From positions 1 through 64,000 of IMG/VR virus record IMGVR_UViG_3300032293_001439: 64,000 nt of DNA. The stretch is one strand, 5' to 3'. Each line of letters starts with the position of its first letter. Position 1 is the stretch's first letter. This document shows positions 43,146 through 53,800 of the stretch, one piece after another. The position numbers were made by a program, and so were the translations under genes. Below the pieces are notes generated by a model. The model was not told where the DNA came from. It made no database searches and saw only the letters and a program-made list of their open reading frames with translations. Source of the stretch: a virus.

Positions 43146-44897
43146 TTAATAATTAAGTTCATATGTCCAAGTAACATTGAAAGAGTATCTACCTTCTTTT
43201 GGATCCCAAGTTTCTTGGGGCGGTGAACAAAAGTATTTTCTTATTCCCGGCTCTTTCCCCGGATTACAATCTCTAATAACTTGTATAATAGCATCTCTTG
43301 TTGGGTTTCTTAGTGATGGTTTTTGTAATAAAACGTCTCTTGCGTTTCCGCTTGGCGATGGAATCACTATCTCTATAGACAAAGCTCTTTGATATTCGGT
43401 TCTTCCTCCGATATATTGTAGTACTGGTCCAGTTGATCTTCCTATAACTGGAATAACAGCAAAAACGTCACCGGGATATGTATCTGTTATATTTATGTTT
43501 TCTGATATAACGCCACTAATAATATTTAAAGGTCGGTCATCGTATTCTATGGAGTATGTAATTTCTCCAGTAAACTCGTTCGTCCCAACAGCAACAGACA
43601 ATGGAACATGGTTTAATCTAAAAGCTCCAGCAGCATTCTGCGCCCTTTTAAAAACCCAAGCACTAATTCCAAAAGCCCCATCGTTTGTTATTTGTCTATA
43701 TTTGTTTATGGCATTTTCATATGGAGTATTTAATGGGACATTTGCGTTTCCACCAAAAATAACTCCACTGGCTGGTATGCTTGTTAAGCCTTTTACAGTG
43801 CCTTCTATTGAAACTTTATTCCGTGAGTCTGTTATATTGTTAGATAAAGATAGTGAATAGTTTTCATAAGCATTTCCACTTGAAAGTATCCAAGTATCTT
43901 GAAGAGAATATGTGCCAGCTGTTACGTCTATATTTTCTACTCTAGAGTGATTAAAACCACTATACATCAAAGAGCTAAGATTAAATGCGCCACTACCAAA
44001 TACATTAGATGGTGGCAAAGATCTTAGCGATGGATAATCGTCGCAGTGATTCGCCGTGGATCCACTCGCACTAATATACTTTATCACATATCTTCTGGCT
44101 TGTTCATATGCTCTATTATTTCTATTTGTATTATTATCTACTGATGGATCAAAAGAACTATATTGAGTTATATCTTTACCTTTGGCGCTAATATTTCTTG
44201 TTAACCTATATATTCTAGTTATACTTTCGGTGGTATATGGATCAAATGTGTTACCGTTTCCATCTTCAGATTCTAAAGACCAACTTTCTTGAAAATCTTG
44301 AATAAATCCACCAACTTTATCCATGAGATCTGGCACAGTTAGTCTAGTATTAGGTATTGCGTCGGACCAGCCAGCACTTCCGGGACCATAGCCCTCATTA
44401 CCATAACTATCTGAACCAATAATTTTATCTGCTTTATCTAGTAGAAAAGGCGCTGTCATACTAATTGTATAGTCGCACTTATTGACCCAAATACCTTCTG
44501 AAAAGTTTATAGATGTTATCTGCGGGAAAAAGGTGATTACTGGCTCATCGTTTTCAATAGAACAAACCTCAATCTTCAAGCCTTTATTATCAAATAATTC
44601 TCTAATAGCAACTTGTTTAGATAACAAAGCACCAAGTTCACCGCTATCTGCAACGAATTGTTGTCCCGGTCTGGGATCGTAAACAGCGGCCCAAGTTACG
44701 CCATAATCTGCGTTAGTTCTATTATCATAAGAAAATATTGGGCTTCCAACATTGTCTAATAACGAACCGGTTAAAGTAATTTCATAACTTCCGCCAGCTG
44801 GACCAGTTTCATTAAAATTACCATTCCAAGTAATATTAATAAGTGGGCAAGGTCTAATATATCTTGCAACTTGATTCTTATCATAAATAGTAATCAT
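43146..44897 (-). CDS. Virion structural protein (583 aa), tail-associated
   Basis: This is a 583-residue soluble protein with alternating beta-strands throughout (LINITWNGNFNETGPAGGSY, EITLTGSLLD, KCDYTISMTAPFLLDKADKI), a profile expected for tail or baseplate beta-sandwich domains. The end (EGRYSFNVTWTYELNY) is also strand-like. GAGGAAAA is upstream of the ATG, inside the 3' end of the giant gene. It lies between the 3757-aa and 126-aa genes, so it is probably part of the baseplate or distal tail. Confidence 0.72.
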   Translation of the reverse strand: MITIYDKNQVARYIRPCPLINITWNGNFNETGPAGGSYEITLTGSLLDNVGSPIFSYDNRTNADYGVTWAAVYDPRPGQQFVADSGELGALLSKQVAIRELFDNKGLKIEVCSIENDEPVITFFPQITSINFSEGIWVNKCDYTISMTAPFLLDKADKIIGSDSYGNEGYGPGSAGWSDAIPNTRLTVPDLMDKVGGFIQDFQESWSLESEDGNGNTFDPYTTESITRIYRLTRNISAKGKDITQYSSFDPSVDNNTNRNNRAYEQARRYVIKYISASGSTANHCDDYPSLRSLPPSNVFGSGAFNLSSLMYSGFNHSRVENIDVTAGTYSLQDTWILSSGNAYENYSLSLSNNITDSRNKVSIEGTVKGLTSIPASGVIFGGNANVPLNTPYENAINKYRQITNDGAFGISAWVFKRAQNAAGAFRLNHVPLSVAVGTNEFTGEITYSIEYDDRPLNIISGVISENINITDTYPGDVFAVIPVIGRSTGPVLQYIGGRTEYQRALSIEIVIPSPSGNARDVLLQKPSLRNPTRDAIIQVIRDCNPGKEPGIRKYFCSPPQETWDPKEGRYSFNVTWTYELNY

Positions 44898-44898
44898 A

Positions 44899-47800
44899 TT
44901 ATTTTCCTCTGACGCGCATATTTAATGTATCAGTGCTAAGTCCTATCCCACTAGCGGTAAACAATGGTAAACCAGATTCAATTATTTGCGTAGGATCTGG
45001 ACAATCAGTATAGAAATTGATGATGCCAGACCCAAAGTTCGCAATCGCGCTATTGTACAATCCTATGTTATTATACACGTTTCCAGTTGTAGAACCAATG
45101 AAAAGATTCATATTTTCGTTATTTATAGCAGTAGAATCTATAAATAATGGCATATTTCCACTGCTTGATGTGCCGTATCTATAAAGACCGTCCACGGAAA
45201 CTACGAATGGCCTATGCTGTATAAAACCACGCGATGCTGGATCTTGACCAGAAGCCTCTAAGAATATTGCACCATTATTATCAGAATATACTATTCCAGA
45301 AGCATAAGACAGTTGATTGCTAATAGCGTTAGTGGTAATTATGCGTACAGTCGGATTCTTGCTGCCATCACGTTCTCCAAAGACTTTAGCATCTATATAT
45401 GTATTTACATTTGCTATGGCTGGATAAGAATCTCTTAACATAATATCGTTTGAATAGACAGCGCCAGCATTTGTTAACGGAGCATTGCCACTAGACGAAT
45501 AAATATGTTTCTCAGCCCCGCCAACAACTACATAATCAGAGTCTGAACGGTTTGATCTATGAACATAAACTGATCGACCAAAATTTTCATTCTCTGTTCC
45601 AGAAGCAGATATCGAATATCGTTCTCTTGCTTTTGGTCCTTGCTGAAGAATTTTCTCAACAAAAACCCACTTTGTTGTTCTAGAGGGCCAATCAATAACC
45701 TTATTTTCAAAAGTAAATATAGCTCCATTATTGAGTACAGAATTACCACTACCAATAGTGTTTCTAACTCCAGAGTTACCAAGCTCTAATACCGTCCTTA
45801 AAGGAATATTAAATTCCGAATTGAAGGCTTTACGTATATAAGATCCAGAATCATAAGTATCATATGAATGCTTATCAAAATCATGACCGGGAGCGCCAAC
45901 AACTATAATATCAGAATCTATACTAACGTCGTACCCGAACTGGTCGGTTACAGTGCTAAATTGATTTAAATAGTTAGATGTGTAACTGTTTGGGCCAAGC
46001 GATAAGTAGGATTGAGAATTTCCACTATTAGAAAGATCTTGACCAATATTGATAGAGGAAGGTCTAATCTTCTGTATCAACTCCCAAGGAGTTTTTGTAT
46101 TTCTAATGCCACTACCATTGAATGTTTTCTCATAAACGTATACCGCTCCAGCGCCACCATTGTAAGACAATCCTATTCCAGATTGACCATTGGTATCTAG
46201 ATAGTATTGCCAGTTATGAATTTCTTCGTCTGAAAATGCTGTAAATGGAGCGCCAATAACCAACTTATTCTTATGAAGCGAAATCGCAAAACCAAACAAG
46301 TCTCCGGGGAAGCCGGATGTAAATACATCAAAATCAAGATAATCGCTACCAGTATCTTTCATTATATCTGGAGTTCCGCCATCAATTCCAGCGTCTATAT
46401 ATGTTTGAGAGTTGATGATGCCACTAAATTTTGTGGTCGCTCCATAATTAAGCAGATCGGATGCGAACTCTTGTATTTCAAAATTTCGGAGTTGTTCTTT
46501 TAGTATTTCTGGTGTGTCTTCTGTCCAAGGAAGTTCTGATCTTAGAACGTATCTTGGATCGTACATTGATTCTTTGCTATCGAAAGAAGATAGACTAGCA
46601 GTAGCTCCACTATTATTAAATCTATATCTGGATCCATTATTAGAGCGTAATGATAGATATTTTTGTGGGCTTCCTCTTTCTGGTCCTACTATCTTTGTAA
46701 GATTAATGTACTGTTTACCACTAATGTCAGATGGGAACTGCGTTTCTGGATATAGGCTAGACAGAAATGCTACGGTGCTGGCTGACATTCTGCCAAATTC
46801 ATCAGACATAAATCTGCCTTGAACTAAACTAGAGTCACTGATAACGGTTACTCTTGATCTAGCAACGCCAGCATTAAAGGATGATATTGATTCTACTTCT
46901 TGGGCTACAACAACTGGCCCATCAGCTATATACTTGTTGCCAAAGCCCAAGTCTAAACAATCTTCATCGGCACAATATCTATCATTTAAAGAAGATATCT
47001 GTGATATTATTGGTTCAACAATTGTAATTTCTGGTTGAGCATCGGCGGTTTTTTGTCTAGTGTATCCAATTAATTCTCTATACGGTCTATTGTTTTGTAT
47101 GGTTACTTGTTTAACCGGCATAGCCACGCCAGAAACAGATAATAATCTAATAGTTTTTGGAATGTAATCAGTTTGATTTATTCTAGATACTATACTATTA
47201 ACATATAGCTCTAATGTACTCGCGCCTTCTTTAACTTGAACATCAAAAGAAAGTGTTCGCACAGTATTTTGAATATTGTTTTGTAGATCCTTTATTGGAC
47301 CTATTTCTAGTAGTGATGTTTGCTTAATGGATACCGTTCTTAATAGTGATAGGTCGGGGAATGGTGTTTTTGGTTGCTCAACGCCATTCTTAACATATAG
47401 AGTAAGTGGATGTGTTTCGTATTGGTTTTCTGAAACAACATTTACAAATATTCTGTAACCAGAGCCAGCAACGGCTGGGAAAACTATATGGTCTATCCCA
47501 GAATCTATCTTCCAGTACCCGTCCGAAATTATCTTTGTGTCATATATTGGTAAAGCAGTTGAACATATATCGACAACGTTTACACCTGTATCAAACGGCA
47601 CAAAATTATCTCTTATAAAGAATTCTGATATTGGATATAGGCCAAACCCTTGACCAACTGGGTGGCTTTGATTTACAAAACCCACTCCTATTGCAGAAGC
47701 GTATTCTTCTTTTACTGGTAAGTATAGTGATTGTATATTTGAGTCAAGAAGACTTAGTATATTGTTTACCTTGATAATTTGTTGAATGGTGCTATCATGA

Positions 47801-50800
47801 GTTATAACTAGTTTCTTGTTGCCAGTATTAAGCCAAGCTTTTATATCCAAAACTTGTTGTTCCGATGGAATTCCAACTGGATTAGCGATCCAGCAGACAT
47901 CATCTGATGCTGACAGATTAAGTACATTGAGCCTGACATCATTTCCACAATTCCTAAATACATCGTTTAGTATAGATTCTGAATATGCATCGGTAAAGTT
48001 TGTTCTGCCTGTCCATCCACCAAGCTGTGCTATAATAGCTGAACCGCTAGAATTTTTAGCAACCAGATTAGAATAAAGGTTTATAGCATTATCGCCAAGT
48101 CCAGATAATAACGAATCTTTTGACTCTGATGTAATATTTGCTATAGCAATAATCTTTGAAGATCCAAAAGTTTGCTCAACACAAAATCTACCTACAGATG
48201 AAACTAATTGTCTACCAAATAATGTGTCTGTTATTGGGAATGCTTTTGCTTGCAATAGTGATTGTCTTTCTTCAACGGCTGATGGTCTATAAAATGGATC
48301 GGATACACCTTCTATATTTTGCGTGTAAGAAGAATAACCGCTTATAGATGCAGAGTATACAAATGAAGCACTGGGTTGAATATTATCTTCATCGAATATA
48401 TATGAAGTAACAGCGGTAGATGCTATTCTATCTTCAAAAATTGGGACATCTATATAACTTTCTGGAACAGCTGGAATAATTCTAGATCTAGTTCCTATTT
48501 CACCAGCAGCTAATAATGGTACTGGTTCTAAGTTTGATAGATCAAATCTATCAGCATTTATAGTTTCTAACTCTACTTCGCAGCATTGTGGCGTAAATGT
48601 TTTGAATACAAAAGGCCAATTTACAGCATATTCTAATGTGCGAGAGCCACAAGATTCTGTTACGCAAGAAGCTTTCCATTCTGCTCTTAAATCTCCCTTA
48701 TCTATTAATGGAAGTGCGCACTCTGTATTTATTCCATTTTCAGTGCATGGCATAAGCTTTTGATATCCGGGTAGATGTATTCTGATATCTGCAACACCAT
48801 ATCCTGTATCTAATTCCAGTGGATTAATATATGATCCAGTTGAATTTTTAGGAATATATGATGGAACGATCAAAGAATTTCCAGAAGGTAAAGATTGATA
48901 TTCATTCTTGGCTGGGTACAATCTCATTCTAGAATTTAATCTTTGTAGAATTTTGTTAATAATGGTATTGGATGTTTGATATATGCCACTACTTTCCCAA
49001 ACAGGATCATTACCTACTAGAACCAGATTCCTATCTCCAAGTGCCAACCAAGAAATAATGTTGTTCATTACTTCATCGCTTACAGCATCTATTTGTGGTG
49101 TGATAACAAAAGCTAATCCAGCATCCGATGGAATTGATACTTGATCGAATGGCGTTTTAACAAAGTCTTTGTCTTGAAATATGGTCGATAAATAATTGAA
49201 ATGACCAGAATCTAGTGGATCATTTAGGTTTTCTTGCAAGTTACCAAACTTGCCAAACTCTACCGCTTTGGTATGCGGATAATAATCTCTTGATTCAAGC
49301 AGTCTAACAGCGCCAGCATTTACATTTGATTTCCAGCTTGGTCTAATAAAGCCATTTATATTGTCTATATTTAGTGGATCAAGATATCCATCATTTTTGT
49401 AATATACATTAAAGTCATCAAAAGAGTTAAAGCTATCTGTTGGAGCGCCTATTGCAATAGTACTACCATCATCATTCACCGCAACACTATAGCCAAGTCT
49501 TGATGTTGGAGCAAATGTTTGTGGAATAAATTCCCAAGTACCAACATATGGAATATCTTTATAGTGATATGTGAAAATATTCTCGTATTCTTCGATTTCT
49601 AGATAGTCTCTTGCTTCGAACTTTTCGGTTGCGGTAAGTTTTGAGTATAGGATTTGATTGCTATAACTAAATCCGTATGTTTCTAGCCACGATGCATAGT
49701 CATCAACAAGGTCTGAGTATCTTTGATCTAATCCACCAGCAAGCGAATTCTTGTGCGTTATCCAAGAATATAGTGAGTTAAATAGTCTTTCTTTTTCTGA
49801 TTCACGATACTGGTATACTTTACAAGCGTCGTTGATATACGGAGAGCCTATAGCTACTATGTTTGTGTCTTCGCTAATTGCTACAGCGTGTCCGAATCTG
49901 TCATAGCTGGCATAAGAAACTTCTGGAGATTTAATCTCTTGAATAAGATTCCACGCGCCGCTTTCTTTTTCAAAGATGTAAACGCTTCCGCCGCTAGATG
50001 GAGGATGGTTGAACTGCGTTAGGTTGGTATTGAAAGACTCTGGACCAACTCCAGATGTAATAAATCTTACTTGATTATCAGTAACCAAACGTCCAGTATC
50101 CAATAATTGATTTAGTATTAGATTAGACATTGAAATCCAATCTTCTGATCCAACAGACTCTGGAACATATTCATAAACAGAGCCAGAAGATGCGATGCCA
50201 TAGAAATCTTGTAGACCGCTGGCGAAACTATAATTTTGATAATATTGAAGGAATCTATCTAATGCTGGATTTACAGCGGATCTTCCTAGTGATCTTGAAT
50301 TATCAACGTAAACTCCCAGCATAACAGGAATGTTGTTATGAATCTTGGTATTATCATATGGGAAAGCTTCCTCAAAAGCTACCTTTATACCGCTAAAGAC
50401 AGCTAATGTATCCTGTTCTGTAACAATACCTTCGTTTCGTGGAATTCTCTTCTTTGTAATAAATGCTGGTTTTGGCTCTGGAAAATCTAATGTTGTTATT
50501 GTAGAGTCACTAGCGATGGGTTCACAAATTAATAATTTTACATCAAATCTAACGGGCGGATCGGAGAAATATTGGAATATTAAATCTTTGTTTTGAATAG
50601 TTTCTAATATCTTGGTGTATGTAATATTTTTTCTTGGGTTTGATGGATCTGGTAGGCTTGGAGTAAATTCGTCAGTAAATATAATTAGACCTATTGAAAC
50701 TCCAGATGTGGCTAAATCTTCAAAGTCTCTATTCCATTTTGCTGATGGGCCACCAACAACAATAACCTCTTTCTTAGATTCTTGGAAAGAAGTTAGACTG

Positions 50801-53800
50801 TTATTAACAGCGATATCCAATGAATGTCCGAACTGTCTTCCTTCTTGACCAACATTCCAAAATCTTTCTGTTATTGGATATGGTATGGTAATACCATTTA
50901 TAGTATTTCTGTATATATTTGTTGGATAGTCTTTTAGAAGGCCGGATGGTAGCGTCAACTTTGTTTCTAGTGACCAAGGTGACTTATGCTTGTCGCTTGC
51001 CCAAGTACTACCAGAAGGTCTTGCTTCTCTTCTATAAATAAATACCGAACCAGCTTCATCTAGATCTATAGTTGAAAGATTGCCAAAAGCATCGTATTCT
51101 GAATAGGATACTGTTTGAAATGGCGCCCCAATAGCCATTAGATCATATTTAGCTGCTACTGATTTGCCATATTTATTTCCAGATTGTCGTGCGTCATCAG
51201 CAGTTAGCTTGACACCAGAATAATTTACATATTCATTAGAGCCATAATCAAGTTCTACAAATTCTCTTGGTAATGGTATAGATTGATTGTTGCCAGTTTT
51301 TGTTGTAACTGTGACATTGTATGGAGCGTTTGGTATCAAACCATCATACTTTCTTATACCATAGAAATGACCACTATATCCTATAGGACTATTAAATCCA
51401 CTAACATTTAGATTTGTATATGTGTCTTTAACTCTAAGTATGCCGCCCTGTATGCAGCTATTTTCGTTATACCAGTATTCATCGTGTAGATAAATTGGTT
51501 TTTCTTCGCAAGCGTTTTCTGTATCACACACTCCATAGCAGAGTAGATCCACACCTCTAATCTCATCATCTGCACTTAGAAATGCCTTATCATTGTCGGA
51601 CGCAGAAATACTTTTGCCAATATTATTTTCATTCCAAGTAATAGAGGCTTGCTGATTAAATTGTTGATTGAAAGCTGGATAATTGATTGTAAATAAACCT
51701 AGCGAGCCAGATAATGCCGAATACAATGGATCAGTGTTAATATATAGGCTAAAGTTTTCACTTGTACTATATGTAATTACTTGTTCATTAAATGTAACTA
51801 AACTCATTAATCCAGAGTTAAATGGACTAAATGTTGAGAAAGTTTCTGGCTGTACTAAGAACAGAGAGTTCTTTGATTCTTCAATTCCTCTATTCTTTAC
51901 GTAAAGTTGAACTGAAGAATATCTGGTTTGATCAAGAGTATTATCGGACATTACAAGACTAATACTAGTTTCTTGTCTTGGGTTGCCACCAGACACATAA
52001 ATTGGAATAGAGTCTATAACAATACCACTATTTTTTGTGAATAGGTGTAGATCGTTGTATTCGATACCTTTAACTCCAAATAAAGCAAGATTGATATTTG
52101 AAGAAGCTGTGGGCCAAGCTTGACCGCTTACATATAGGTTTAATCCATTAAACTCATAATCTAAACCATATGTATAAAGATTAACGTCTGATCTAGAAAC
52201 TTTTTCTCCGCTAGCAAATAGATTTACTGAATTGTTTGAGTCGGCAAAGTATGTTAATGCGTCTTCTAGCTTAACTGTGACGCTATGCATCTTAATGGAT
52301 GAGTCAAATGGTGATCCAGATGGATACGCCAAATCATATTGCAAGAACATATCATTTATATCTGTAGAATAATACTTATGATCAAACTCTGATCTAATAT
52401 TATCTAGATCAAAATTTGCCCAAGGTTCTGATGTATCTACTAGATCATCGTAATTAAATGTGCTTCTAAGTTTCTGCCAACACCCAGAAGGCTTAAGATA
52501 ATGAATCGATCTATTAACAAGACCCCAGTTGACTTTACTTGGTCTATTAACTGGATCTTGATTTTTGCTATACAAGCTAACTATGAGCTTTGGACCAATT
52601 TTGCTGTCGGACCAAATCAAGTCATTAAAGGTTTCATGCTCTATTATGCTTTCTACAACCAATGATCCTTCTTTAAAGTCATATCCCCTTGGTAGTGTTT
52701 TGCATATTCTTGGCTGGGTTGTATAGAATTCTGGATTAACATCTGGAATATCTTGAAGGTTAAATCTTAAGAAATCGTTTTCGATTTGTGTGTGATAAGA
52801 TAAACCAGATGCGTATAGACTTGATGGTAGTGGAAAATTAGTGGTATTTCCATAACCAAGACCATCGTGCTTTAGTCTGTGAATAATATAATCTTGACCA
52901 ACTCTCTTGGTAAAACTGTCAAAATCTGGCGAGAATGAGCAAATCTTAAAATCGCCAAGCTTCCAAGCAGATGTATCCTTGTTTATGAATTCTGACAGAT
53001 TGAATTTTGTATTTACAGCTGTATTATGTAAGAATGTGTGACCATGACTATCAAAGAAAGATTTGAAGGTCGTGCGCTTTAGTGATCTATTTGCTTCACC
53101 ATTTATGCTTGGTGGTATAGATAATCCAATCTCATGTACAAATATATTTGTTCCAATACCACTTGCGTCACAATGACCAATTACCAAATTGCTATTGCCA
53201 CTATCGATAATAATATTGGTCGAGATAGCTCCATATGATGGGGATGCATTATCCTCAATTTCATTATAGGCCAATATTGCCATTGCTCCGGGGGTATAGT
53301 ATATTAATGTTGATAATGGATATTGATATTGGTCATAAGTCTTAGAATCGGAAATAGATACCAATGGAGAGCCAACAGTATTTATGTCTTTTGCCTTGAG
53401 AGTCAATCTTTCATTCTCAAATCCAAACCAAAATTCCAATTCTTGACCGCTATCATATTTGGATGCTATAACACCAGAGTTGAAAAGGTTATAGTTAACA
53501 CCGCTCATATTATAATCTGGAGTAAATCTAATATATAGTGAGAATCCACTATTAGTTGGTACATTTCCAAAATTAATATTTCCAAATTCGCCAGATACTC
53601 TTAATGCTGAATCAAAAGCGTCACAAATTTTACCATAAAGAGGATCTCCAGATTGAGTCCAATCTATTGTTGTATAATCTGTATTGTGTGGGAAGAGTTG
53701 AGTATTTTTAAATCTCCACCCTATATTTTTTAGAACGGTTGCTGACCCATTGTAATAACCGCTGTAAGCGTAATCGTCTGATACTATAAAGTTACCACTG

